DNA of 64,000 nucleotides. It comes from Palleniella intestinalis (GTDB lineage Bacteria > Bacteroidota > Bacteroidia > Bacteroidales > Bacteroidaceae). Shown piece after piece: positions 7,998 through 16,693 of the stretch. The stretch's first letter is position 1. Each line of letters opens with the position of its first letter. The translations under genes were made by a program, and so were the position numbers. The stretch is from contig NZ_JABKKG010000002.1 of NCBI RefSeq assembly GCF_013166595.1, positions 434,001 to 498,000 on the forward strand, given 5' to 3'. The notes under the pieces were generated by a model. The model made no database searches, was not told where the DNA came from, and worked only from the letters and a program-made list of their open reading frames with translations.

Positions 7998-8696
7998 ATG
8001 AAAAAGACAATACTATCGTTGCTCGCGCTCGCCACCATGACGGCTGCCAATGCACAGGAAATCTACACGGCACAATTCACTGATTCCGCCCTTGTCCGCA
8101 AGGCGCAGGCGTGGGTCAAATCGGGAGAGTGGAAGAACGGATTCACAAAGGCAGAGCCTGACAACAGCGTGAATCTCACGGACTTCTACATCCAGTGCAA
8201 CCGCGAACCGGAGACTTGGAAGGCTCTCTTCGCATGGCTCGAAAAGACGGATTTGCTCGCCATCCCTGCCGGAAAGCACCTCATCCCCGGCACTGACCTC
8301 ATCGTCAGCGTGGAGGACAGCCAAAACGACGACCTCAAAAAGCGGAAGACGGAGAGCCACCGGTACAACTGCGACTTCATGTTTGTCGTGAAAGGCACTG
8401 AGGGTTTCCGTCTCCTCGACCACAAAAGTTCCACCCAAAGCACTAAGTATCAGTATGATGTCGTGCGTTACGACTACGACCCTGCCAAGGCAAAGACCGT
8501 CGAGTCCACACCGGGACGCTTCCTCATCATGTTCCCCGAGGACTGGCACATTGCCAAAGTAAAGACATCAAAGCCTGACCAGAACATCCGTGTCATAGTG
8601 GTGAAAATGCCGTACCGTTACAGAGACAGTCGGGAACGCACAGGAAACAGGCAGGAATGCACAGGACAATGTTGCATGAAGAAAAGGCAAAAATAA
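7998..8696 (+). CDS. YhcH/YjgK/YiaL-family protein with signal peptide
   Basis: A 232-residue exported protein: MKKTILSLLALATMTAANA is a signal peptide with a likely cut after ANA. The rest matches the YhcH/YjgK/YiaL family (cupin-like, sugar-acid related, sometimes called beta-galactosidase subunit beta): DLIVSVEDSQND, HRYNCDFMFVVKG and FLIMFPEDWHIAKV, the last giving the metal-site-like DxH. The family normally ends soon after the VIVVKMPY strand; here ~25 more residues follow (RYRDSRERTGNRQECTG...), partly made from a local DNA repeat (aacgcacagg, aatgcacagg). The extension may come from a lost stop codon. The stop lies at the first base of a dispersed element. Confidence 0.82.
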   Translation: MKKTILSLLALATMTAANAQEIYTAQFTDSALVRKAQAWVKSGEWKNGFTKAEPDNSVNLTDFYIQCNREPETWKALFAWLEKTDLLAIPAGKHLIPGTDLIVSVEDSQNDDLKKRKTESHRYNCDFMFVVKGTEGFRLLDHKSSTQSTKYQYDVVRYDYDPAKAKTVESTPGRFLIMFPEDWHIAKVKTSKPDQNIRVIVVKMPYRYRDSRERTGNRQECTGQCCMKKRQK

Positions 8697-9056
8697 GAAA
8701 ACTCAAGGCGTTTTTGCCCTCCGAGAATCGCGTAAAAACAAACGAGAAATGGCAAACTGCAAAATTGTGCGTATTTTTGAAATTTCACTATCCCTTTGAA
8801 TATCAAAGCGATAATTACTACCCACACTGCCTGCAGCCATAAAAAGTCTTGTAATTCGATACCTTTTTCACACTAAAAGGCACTGAATTGCAGGACTTTT
8901 CGTATTGATTCATGATACAAAAGGCTACCAATCGCATCATAAAGTGATACCATTGACATTGCGAATGGTATCACTTCACGTTATCAACCACTATTTTCCG
9001 TCAAAAAGAACACTACTTTTCCCATTATGATAAACAGAGGATTAGAAAACTCACGC
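8696..9056. repeat. ~360-bp dispersed non-coding element, copy 1
   Basis: Shares its left end (8696-8734, 34 of 39 bases) and right end (9025-9056, 28 of 32) with 51541-51899, with almost the same spacing. The centre forms a hairpin (8842-8857 with 8885-8900, AAAAGTCTTGTAATTC / GAATTGCAGGACTTTT) whose counterpart in copy 2 has different bases but still pairs. A second hairpin is at 8942-8976 (13-bp arms, AAGTGATACCATT). No ORF. It fills most of the 536-bp gap 8697-9232. Confidence 0.7.
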
Positions 9057-9198
9057 TTTTCTTACGAGCTTTGCAGCAAAGCTGTTTTGTAAGCAAAACG
9101 ACTTATGCTTTCCAGTCAGACAAGATTCCAAAAGAATTATTTTTGTTATAATTCCATAATAAACGCGTGCGTGTGGTCATATTATAAAATAAATTCCG

Positions 9199-9206
9199 TA
9201 ACTTTG
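9199..9206 (+). promoter_or_regulatory. -7 box for hflX
   Basis: TAACTTTG, 27 nt before the hflX ATG. No clear -33 TTTG at the usual distance. Confidence 0.5.
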
Positions 9207-9232
9207 CATACTATAATGTATATTGTTTTTTA

Positions 9233-10537
9233 ATGAAAGAATTTGTAATATCAGAGACGAGGTCGGAGACAGCGGTGCTTGTCGGCATCATCACTCCGCG
9301 ACAGAACGAGGCGAAAACGACAGAATACCTTGACGAACTGGAGTTCCTTGCCGACACTGCCGGTGCGCGTGTGGTGAAGCGTTTCACACAGCGCGTCCAA
9401 GGACCGTCGTCCGTAACATACGTGGGAAAGGGCAAACTCGAGGAGATTGCCGAATACATAAAGCAGTGCGAAGACGCCTATGATGAGTGGCAGGAGGAGT
9501 TCCATGCGCCGGAAGAGGGCGAAGGGCCGCAGCCGGTGGGCATGGTGATCTTCGATGATGAGCTCTCCGCGAAGCAGATGCGCAACATCGAAGCGGAGCT
9601 AAAGGTGAAGATTCTCGACCGCACATCGCTCATCCTCGACATCTTTGCCATGCGTGCGCAGACGGCAAACGCCAAGACTCAGGTGGAACTTGCACAGTAC
9701 CGCTACATGCTGCCGCGTCTGCAGCGCCTGTGGACTCACCTCGAACGACAGAGCGGTGGTTCAGGAGGCTCGGGCGGAAAAGGCGGTTCGGTTGGTCTGC
9801 GCGGACCGGGCGAGACTCAGTTGGAGATGGACCGCCGCATAATCCTTAACCGCATGTCGCTCCTGAAAGAGCGTCTCGCAGAGATAGACAAGCAGAAAAC
9901 CACGCAGAGAAAGAACCGCGGACGGCTTATCCGTGTGGCTCTCGTGGGTTATACCAATGTCGGAAAGTCTACAATCATGAACATGCTCGCCAAGAGTGAG
10001 GTGTTTGCCGAGAACAAGCTCTTTGCCACTCTTGACACAACCGTTAGGAAGGTGGTCATCGACAATCTGCCTTTCCTCCTCGCAGACACTGTGGGATTCA
10101 TCCGAAAGCTCCCTACCGACCTTGTGGATTCGTTCAAATCCACACTTGACGAGACACGCGAGGCTGACCTTCTGCTGCACGTTGTGGACATTTCGCATCC
10201 TGACTTTGAGGAGCAGATTACCGTCGTCGAGAAGACTCTCGCCGACCTCGGATGTGCCGACAAGCCGTCGATGATTGTCTTCAACAAGATTGACGCTTAC
10301 TCATGGACAGAGCATGAGGAGGACGACCTCACTCCTGTGAAGAAGAACGAGATACCTTTGGACGACCTGAAGAAGACGTGGATGGCGAAACTCAATGACA
10401 ACTGCCTCTTCATTTCGGCAAAGGAGAAGGAGAACATCGACGAGTTCCGCGAGACCATCTACAAGAAAGTCCGTGAGATGCACGTGCAGAAATATCCTTA
10501 CAACGACTTCCTCTACGGTGACTATTCCGAGGAATAA
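9233..10537 (+). CDS. hflX: GTPase HflX
   Basis: A 434-residue ribosome-associated GTPase. The N-terminal domain has GPSSVTYVGKGKLEEI near 60. A Gly-rich linker (GGSGGSGGKGGS) and GLRGPGETQLEMDRR near 190 are typical. The GTPase motifs are VALVGYTNVGKST (G1), DTVGFIRKLP (G3), FNKID (G4) and FISAKEKENI (G5). HflX splits or rescues stalled 70S ribosomes, especially under heat stress. Length fits Bacteroidota homologues. The gene lies 33 nt before the DUF4954 gene and probably shares its transcript. Confidence 0.96.
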   Translation: MKEFVISETRSETAVLVGIITPRQNEAKTTEYLDELEFLADTAGARVVKRFTQRVQGPSSVTYVGKGKLEEIAEYIKQCEDAYDEWQEEFHAPEEGEGPQPVGMVIFDDELSAKQMRNIEAELKVKILDRTSLILDIFAMRAQTANAKTQVELAQYRYMLPRLQRLWTHLERQSGGSGGSGGKGGSVGLRGPGETQLEMDRRIILNRMSLLKERLAEIDKQKTTQRKNRGRLIRVALVGYTNVGKSTIMNMLAKSEVFAENKLFATLDTTVRKVVIDNLPFLLADTVGFIRKLPTDLVDSFKSTLDETREADLLLHVVDISHPDFEEQITVVEKTLADLGCADKPSMIVFNKIDAYSWTEHEEDDLTPVKKNEIPLDDLKKTWMAKLNDNCLFISAKEKENIDEFRETIYKKVREMHVQKYPYNDFLYGDYSEE

Positions 10538-10570
10538 CAGACAAAAACAAACCACAAAACATATCGCCCT

Positions 10571-12244
10571 ATGTACCGCGAACTGACAGAAATAGAGAAA
10601 GAACAGCTTGAAATACAAGGCTGCCGTTGCCATGACTGGAGCAACATCGAAGTGGCAGAGGACTTCACTCCTCTGCATATCTACAACACATTCTTTGAAG
10701 GACACATCCGTATCGGTGCGGACTGCAGGATTATCAATGTCGGAATCATACGCTCCACACCCGAAGCGACATTCGGCGAGGGCGTGACTATCAGTGTCCT
10801 CAACGAAGCAGGTGACGGAAACCTTGTCCTTTACTCTGACCTTACAGCGCAGATGGCGGCACTTATGGTGCGTAATGCCTGTGACACAGCAGTTTGGGAG
10901 CGTTTGAAAGGCATGGTTATGCAGGAGATTGACATCACACGGCAGCCATGCACGACCATCGGCGACGGTGTTTCCATCACTGACACACGCGAACTGACCA
11001 ACGTAATCATAGGCGACAAATGTGAGATTACCGGTGCTGCAAGGCTCTCGGAGTGCACACTGAAAAGCACATCCGAGGCGAGCATACTCGTCTCTGACGG
11101 TGTTATCTGTGACAACTGTATCATACAGGCGGGCTCTTCCGTGACCGATTTTGCCAAGCTCTATGACTCTTTTGTCGGTGAGGCGTGCCACATCGGACGC
11201 GGATTCACATCGGAAAACTCTGTGTTCTTTGCCAATTCCCACATGGACAACGGAGAATCATGCGCTGCTCTCTGCGGCCCGTTCTCTGTCTCTCACCACA
11301 AATCGACACTGCTTATCGGAGGAGAATATTCATTCTACAATGCCGGTTCGGGCACGAATTTCTCCAATCATGCCTACAAAATGGGACCTATCCATTGGGG
11401 CACCCTGATGCGCGGCTCAAAGACAGCCAGCGGTTCGCACACGCTTTGGCCTGCACAAATCGGCACATTCTCCATGCTCATGGGCAAGATTCAGTCGCAT
11501 CCGGACACACGGAAGCTGCCTTTTTCCTATCTCATAGCGCATGAGAACGGCACATATCTTGTCCCGGGACGCAACCTTACGACAGTGGGAACATACCGTG
11601 ACATAGAGAAATGGCAGAAGCGCGACCGCCGTCCGAAGAACGGAAGAAAGTCTCTTGTGCAGTATGATTGGCTCAATCCGCTTGTCATCCGACAGTGTAT
11701 CGACGGCATACAGACTCTCGAACAACTGCAAAATGAGCAAGGCGAGGATGTTGCGGCATACCAATACAACGGCACTTTAATCAAGAACCAATCGCTGCAG
11801 AAAGGCATCCGCTACTACGACCTTGCCCTGAGGATGGCGATGCTTGCAGCTCTTGAGGAGCACGAGGCGGCTCTTCCCCACTCCACTGTCGGCGCAGGAG
11901 AATGGACAGACCTGCTCGGTATGCTTGCACCAAAGGCGGAAGTGGACAGCATCCTTAACGACATCCGTAGCGGAGAGTTGGCGGACATCAGCGATGTGGC
12001 TGCCGCATTGGAGCATATACATAATGATTATGCAGAGCACAAATGGGCTGCCGCTTACCGCACCATACTTGATTACAAGGGACTTGACTCTCTTACGGAG
12101 GACGACCGCGAATGCCTCCTGCAGGAATTTGCCGCCGCACGCCGGGAATGGCTTGACTCTATCCGATGCGATGCAGAACGCGAACATGCTCTTGGTGATG
12201 TAGAGGACAGCACTCTCAAAGACTTTATCGGGAAGATAAACTGA
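10571..12244 (+). CDS. DUF4954 domain protein (left-handed beta-helix type)
   Basis: A 557-residue protein without signal peptide. Residues ~20-300 carry hexapeptide-like repeats (IGADCRIINVGIIRST, FGEGVTISV, IGDGVSITDT, IGDKCEITGAARLSECTL) that suggest a left-handed beta-helix as in acyl- and nucleotidyl-transferases. The C-terminal ~200 residues are helical. DUF4954 is a Bacteroidota/Spirochaetes family; the HISTIDINE-rich patch FSVSHHKSTLLIGGEYSFYN near 240 may be an active site, but no reaction is known to me. Directly follows hflX by 33 nt. Confidence 0.85.
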   Translation: MYRELTEIEKEQLEIQGCRCHDWSNIEVAEDFTPLHIYNTFFEGHIRIGADCRIINVGIIRSTPEATFGEGVTISVLNEAGDGNLVLYSDLTAQMAALMVRNACDTAVWERLKGMVMQEIDITRQPCTTIGDGVSITDTRELTNVIIGDKCEITGAARLSECTLKSTSEASILVSDGVICDNCIIQAGSSVTDFAKLYDSFVGEACHIGRGFTSENSVFFANSHMDNGESCAALCGPFSVSHHKSTLLIGGEYSFYNAGSGTNFSNHAYKMGPIHWGTLMRGSKTASGSHTLWPAQIGTFSMLMGKIQSHPDTRKLPFSYLIAHENGTYLVPGRNLTTVGTYRDIEKWQKRDRRPKNGRKSLVQYDWLNPLVIRQCIDGIQTLEQLQNEQGEDVAAYQYNGTLIKNQSLQKGIRYYDLALRMAMLAALEEHEAALPHSTVGAGEWTDLLGMLAPKAEVDSILNDIRSGELADISDVAAALEHIHNDYAEHKWAAAYRTILDYKGLDSLTEDDRECLLQEFAAARREWLDSIRCDAEREHALGDVEDSTLKDFIGKIN

Positions 12245-12296
12245 TTGCCGGCCGTTCCATAAATTAATAATTGTATAAGAAAAAAACTCGGAAATC

Positions 12297-12665
12297 ATGT
12301 GCAGAATAAAGATAACAAAACTCGGAATGCGTAACGAAATTGACGTAAAACTTGACGTTTATTATTTCGAAGACGGAGGTTACACTGTGGCATACAATCC
12401 TTCTTTGGACATAAGTGCTTATGGCGACAACAAGGATGAAGCAAAAAGTGAATTCACTGAACTTCTGCGGATATATTTCGAGGAATGCATAAACGACGGA
12501 ACTCTTTGCGAAGACCTCCGTAATCATGGGTGGACAACCGGCGAAAATGGAATGCATTCCCCTGACTTTGAAGAGCAATTAAGCAGGAATTCTGTACTGA
12601 AGCAAGTGGTTTCAAGTTCAAGAGACTATACAAAGAAAACTTACCCTGTAACGATGTGCGTATGA
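12297..12665 (+). CDS. hicB: HicB-family antitoxin
   Basis: A 122-residue acidic protein. VYYFEDGGYTVAYNPSLDIS and GDNKDEAKSEFTELLRIYFE match the HicB RNase-H-like fold. It normally binds and blocks HicA and represses its own operon. Its stop overlaps by 4 nt (ATGA) the start of a HicA reading frame that is now broken (see 12662). An internal ATG at 12327 is another possible start. With its toxin dead, the protein is an orphan here but its frame is intact. Confidence 0.8.
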   Translation: MCRIKITKLGMRNEIDVKLDVYYFEDGGYTVAYNPSLDISAYGDNKDEAKSEFTELLRIYFEECINDGTLCEDLRNHGWTTGENGMHSPDFEEQLSRNSVLKQVVSSSRDYTKKTYPVTMCV

Positions 12666-12899
12666 GTCCAAGAATGTCAAACATCCCATTACGAGATGTA
12701 AGGTTTTTCCTTAAAGCAGTAGGCTGCATAAAGAAAAGGACAAGCGGAGGGCATTAAATATGGCATAAAGAAGGTATCACGCGCCCCCATTGTCCTGCAA
12801 ACCCACAAGGATCCTGTTCCACTGCATGTCGTTCAAAACAACCTGCGGACTCTTGGAATGACACTCGATGACTTTACAAAAGTAGTTTATGGAGTATAA
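12662..12899 (+). pseudogene. hicA: hicA toxin, disrupted by a stop and a frameshift
   Basis: Begins ATG at 12662, overlapping the hicB stop. It reads MSPRMSNIPLRDVRFFLKAV and continues to SGGH, then meets an in-frame TAA at 12758-12760. After IWHKEGITRP the frame must drop one C from the CCCCC run at ~12784-12788. The new frame then reads IVLQTHKDPVPLHVVQNNLR, TLGMTLDDFTKVVYGV and a natural stop at 12897-12899. The restored product (~78 residues) has the HicA features: a GGH motif with the catalytic His and the QTH-DPVP block. Two independent lesions argue for true decay, though the C-run could in part be a sequencing error. Confidence 0.8.
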
Positions 12900-12941
12900 A
12901 CATCTCATATTCATAAAGACTCAACAACCAAAAGCAATCCG

Positions 12942-13289
12942 ATGGAACTGAAACGCAAATTCAATGTTATATTCGCAAAAGAAGCAAGAGAGTTCATTCT
13001 CTCTCTTCCTCTATCGGCAAGAAAGAAGATAGCGTACAATATTGACAAAGTGTCCTTTGGGGAAATAGACAACACACTCTTCAAAAAGCTGGAAAATACG
13101 GACATTTGGGAATTCAGAACCCTCTACAATAGCAAAGCCTACCGACTGTTAAGCTTTTGGGATACAGAGAACGACACTTTTGTAGTAGCCACCAACGGCT
13201 TTATCAAGAAAACGCAAAAGACTCCGAAAAAAGAAATTGCCAAAGCAGAAGAAATAAGAAAACGATACTTTAACAAGAAACAAAGATAG
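12942..13289 (+). CDS. higB: HigB-type (Gp49-like) toxin
   Basis: A 115-residue basic protein of the RelE/HigB superfamily. LFKKLENTDIWEFRTLYNSKAYRLL and FVVATNGFIKKTQKTP are family hallmarks (Gp49-like, DUF891), ending in a Lys/Arg-rich helix. Homologues cut mRNA on the ribosome. The toxin-first order (4 nt before an XRE antitoxin) is the HigBA layout. It looks intact. Confidence 0.87.
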   Translation: MELKRKFNVIFAKEAREFILSLPLSARKKIAYNIDKVSFGEIDNTLFKKLENTDIWEFRTLYNSKAYRLLSFWDTENDTFVVATNGFIKKTQKTPKKEIAKAEEIRKRYFNKKQR

Positions 13290-13293
13290 CGAT

Positions 13294-13605
13294 ATGGAAA
13301 AGGATTTTTATACTTTTGAAGAGATAAAGGATGAGACATTTGGCATAGTCGGCACTCCGGAAAGAGACGCTTACGAAGCCGAACTAAAAGCATCCCTAAT
13401 CGGGAAAGCTATTAAGAAAGCACGCACTGAACACAACCTGACACAAACGCAGTTGGGAGAAATGATAGGCGTACAGAGAACACAGATTTCAAAAATCGAG
13501 AACGGACGCAATATTACATTCACGACACTTGCACGGATATTCAAAGCCATGGGATTAAACTTGGATTTGGACATGGGCACATTAGGACGTGTTTCCTTAT
13601 GTTGA
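13294..13605 (+). CDS. higA: HigA-type XRE antitoxin
   Basis: A 103-residue protein with an XRE helix-turn-helix at ~40-95: IKKARTEHNLTQTQLGEMIG, VQRTQISKIENGRN, FTTLARIFKAMG. The N-terminus (EIKDETFGIVGTPERDAYE) is the usual HigA/RelB2-like arm. It starts 4 nt after higB. Predicted to neutralise HigB and repress the operon. Confidence 0.87.
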   Translation: MEKDFYTFEEIKDETFGIVGTPERDAYEAELKASLIGKAIKKARTEHNLTQTQLGEMIGVQRTQISKIENGRNITFTTLARIFKAMGLNLDLDMGTLGRVSLC

Positions 13606-13719
13606 AATGTTGACTGTGGAGATAACAACATATAAAAGAATCCTTAAAGCCATTTTTGAAAAAACATTCCGGCGTAATTCCATAAATTAACAAGCAGAAA
13701 ACATACAAACAATAATATC

Positions 13720-16620
13720 ATGAAAAAACTGTTTCTACCAATCGCTGTCTTTGCGATGGTCATGACAATTAATGCCAAAGAGCACAAGTATGTCACTGTT
13801 CCGGGCGATCCTATGCAGACAAGGCTGTACACCATGCCTAACGGTCTGAAGGTCTACCTTTCCGTAAACAAAGAGAAACCACGTGTGACAGCGCATATCG
13901 CCGTCAACACAGGACACCGCAACGACCCTGCCGACTGTACAGGTCTCGCCCATTACCTCGAGCATCTCATGTTCAAAGGCTCAAAAAAGTTTGGCACAAC
14001 AGACTATAATGCAGAGAAACCTTATATCGACAAGATAACATCCCTTTACGAAGAGTACCGCAAACTCACCGACCCTGCGGAACGAAAGGCGAAATATCAC
14101 GAGATTGACTCCGTATCGCAGATTGCAGCACAGTACAATATTCCTAACGAATACGACAAACTCATGGCTGCAATCGGTGGCGACGGCTCAAACGCTTACA
14201 CATCATTCGATGTGACATGCTACACGGAGGACATCCCTGCCAACGAGATACAGCGCTGGGCAGAGATACAGTCCGACAGATTCCAAAACCTCGTAATGCG
14301 TGGCTTCCACACCGAATTGGAGGCTGTCTATGAGGAGAAGAACATGTCGCTGACCAACGACGACTCGAAACTCTTTGACGCTGTGTTCGCGCAACTCTTC
14401 CCTTCTCACTCCTACGGCACACAGACAACCATCGGCACACAGGATCATTTGAAGAATCCTTCACTTGTGGAAATACAGAAATACTATGACCGTTACTACA
14501 AGCCTAACAACATAGCAATCTGTATGGCAGGAGACTTCGACTGCGACAAGGTCATGGATATTCTTGAAGAGCAGTTTGGTTCATGGCAGCCGGGCAAGGA
14601 CACCACACCGCGACAGTTTGCGAAACAGCCTCTGTTCACACAGCCTAAGGACACCACCGTTGTCGGTCAGGAGAAGGAACAGATAATGATGGCATGGCGA
14701 TTCGACGGCGCTGCGTCCCACCAGTGTGACACTCTAGAAATCATCTCTGACATCCTGATGAACGGACGCTGCGGACTCGTTGACCTGAACATCAACCAGA
14801 AGATGCTGATGCAGAGTGCCGAGGCAGGCTCTTTCTCACTGAAAGACTACAGCATCCTCATCATGGGCGGCGCACCAAAGGAAGGTCAGTCGCTTGACGA
14901 GATACGCAACATCCTCCTCGGCGAAGTGAAGAAGCTCAAAGCCGGCGACTTTGACGACGACCTTATCATATCCATCATAAACAATAGGAAACGCCAGTAT
15001 CTGCAGAAGATGGAGAACAACAGCTCACGAGTAAGAACAATGGTGAACACTTTCATCAACAACCAACCGTGGAAAGACCAGGTTCACCAAATCGAACGCA
15101 TGTCAAAAATCACAAAAACTGACATCGTCGCTTTCGCAAACAAATACCTCACCGACGGCTATGTCTGCGGATACAAATTGAAAGGCGAGGACAAGAATAT
15201 CAAGAAAATCGAGAAACCGGCTATCACTCCGATACCAGCAAACCGTGACAAGGCGTCAAAATTCCTCACCGACATCACCTCTCGCACCACAGAACCTATA
15301 CATCCGCAGTTCGTAGACTTCAACACCGACCTGACAAAGGTCACCACAAAGACCAAGCTCCCTATGCTCTACGTGCAGAACAAGGAGAACGGACTCTTCC
15401 AACTCGTCTTCCGTTATGAGTTCGGAGACCGTGCCGACGTGCGCTACTCTGTCATAAACGACTACATTCCATTGCTCGGCACATCAAAAATGTCCAACGC
15501 ACAGATTAAGAAGCAGTTCTACAAACTCGCCTGCGACTACAACATCTCTGTCGGCAATACCAATGTCACAGTGCGCCTTGCCGGACTTGATGAGAACATG
15601 GAAGCGGCTCTCGCACTCCTCGAATCAATCATCAACGACTCAAAGGCTGACAAGAATGTCTATGACCTCTATGTCGAGAACACTCTGAAAGAGCGTGCCG
15701 AAAGTAAGAAAAACCAGCGTACATGCTTCTCTTACCTTTGGGAATATGCTATGCACGGTGCAAAGAACGACTACACAAACATGCTTTCCGAAAGCGAACT
15801 GAAAGCCACTGCTCCGGAAGTGTTCACCGATTTGCTGAAAGGTCTCTCACAAATGAAGCACACAGTCCTTTACTACGGCCCACGCTCCGTGAAGGATATT
15901 GCAAAATCTGTCGAGAAGAACCATAAGGTTGCAAAGCGTCTTGCCGATGTTCCTGCAAACAAGGAGTGGGCATGGACAACCACTGAGACTCCGCAGGTCA
16001 TCATCGCCCCATACAAGGCGAACAACATCTACCTCCGCATGCTCAACAATGAGAAGAAGCCGCTTGACGTTGCAGCAATCCCTACGACACGACTCTTCAA
16101 CGAATATTTCGGAGGTGGCATGAACGCCATCGTCTTCCAGGAACTCCGTGAGACACGAGGACTGGCATACAATGCGGCAGCATTCTACTCCACCCCTTCA
16201 CGCAAGGAAGACCCGCAGTATTGGGTTCAGCACATCATCTCACAGAACGACAAGATGATGGACTGTGTCAACACGTTCAAGGAAATCACCGACAACATGC
16301 CGCAGACAGAGGCGAACTTCAACATCGCCAAGCAGAGCATACTCAAGAACATCGCTTCCGAGCGCACAACAAAGATGAACATCATCTACAAGTACCTCAA
16401 CGCACAGCGCATGGGTATCGACCACGACATCAACAAGGACATCTACAACGCAGTGCCTGACATGACCCTGCAAACCCTTGTTGACTTCGAGCAGACCAAC
16501 ATCAAGGGAAAACCTCTGCATTATGTCATCCTCGGCGACGAGAAAGAACTCGACATCAAAGCCATTGAGCAGGTTGCTCCGGTGAAGCGTGTGACACTCG
16601 AAGAAATCTTTGGCTACTGA
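13720..16620 (+). CDS. M16-family zinc metalloprotease, two-domain, exported
   Basis: A 966-residue protein with signal peptide (MKKLFLPIAVFAMVMTINAK). The inverted zinc motif HYLEH (H78, E81, H82) and the downstream ELEAVYEEKN give a full active site in the first M16 domain. The second half (from ~530) is the inactive M16 partner, with FNEYFGGGMNAIVFQELRE and RGLAYNAAAFY, which is the conserved substrate-binding R/Y region. Such pitrilysin-like enzymes degrade peptides in the periplasm. Spacing to both neighbours (114 and 73 nt) does not prove an operon. Confidence 0.92.
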   Translation: MKKLFLPIAVFAMVMTINAKEHKYVTVPGDPMQTRLYTMPNGLKVYLSVNKEKPRVTAHIAVNTGHRNDPADCTGLAHYLEHLMFKGSKKFGTTDYNAEKPYIDKITSLYEEYRKLTDPAERKAKYHEIDSVSQIAAQYNIPNEYDKLMAAIGGDGSNAYTSFDVTCYTEDIPANEIQRWAEIQSDRFQNLVMRGFHTELEAVYEEKNMSLTNDDSKLFDAVFAQLFPSHSYGTQTTIGTQDHLKNPSLVEIQKYYDRYYKPNNIAICMAGDFDCDKVMDILEEQFGSWQPGKDTTPRQFAKQPLFTQPKDTTVVGQEKEQIMMAWRFDGAASHQCDTLEIISDILMNGRCGLVDLNINQKMLMQSAEAGSFSLKDYSILIMGGAPKEGQSLDEIRNILLGEVKKLKAGDFDDDLIISIINNRKRQYLQKMENNSSRVRTMVNTFINNQPWKDQVHQIERMSKITKTDIVAFANKYLTDGYVCGYKLKGEDKNIKKIEKPAITPIPANRDKASKFLTDITSRTTEPIHPQFVDFNTDLTKVTTKTKLPMLYVQNKENGLFQLVFRYEFGDRADVRYSVINDYIPLLGTSKMSNAQIKKQFYKLACDYNISVGNTNVTVRLAGLDENMEAALALLESIINDSKADKNVYDLYVENTLKERAESKKNQRTCFSYLWEYAMHGAKNDYTNMLSESELKATAPEVFTDLLKGLSQMKHTVLYYGPRSVKDIAKSVEKNHKVAKRLADVPANKEWAWTTTETPQVIIAPYKANNIYLRMLNNEKKPLDVAAIPTTRLFNEYFGGGMNAIVFQELRETRGLAYNAAAFYSTPSRKEDPQYWVQHIISQNDKMMDCVNTFKEITDNMPQTEANFNIAKQSILKNIASERTTKMNIIYKYLNAQRMGIDHDINKDIYNAVPDMTLQTLVDFEQTNIKGKPLHYVILGDEKELDIKAIEQVAPVKRVTLEEIFGY

Positions 16621-16693
16621 TTATCACAACATTACATATAATAAGCAATTATAACTACATATAAACAACAAACAATAAAAACATAAAAGAAAA

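Noticed and set aside
10301..11242. 313-codon minus-strand ORF
   Set aside because: Antisense to hflX and the DUF4954 gene, with no recognisable motif.
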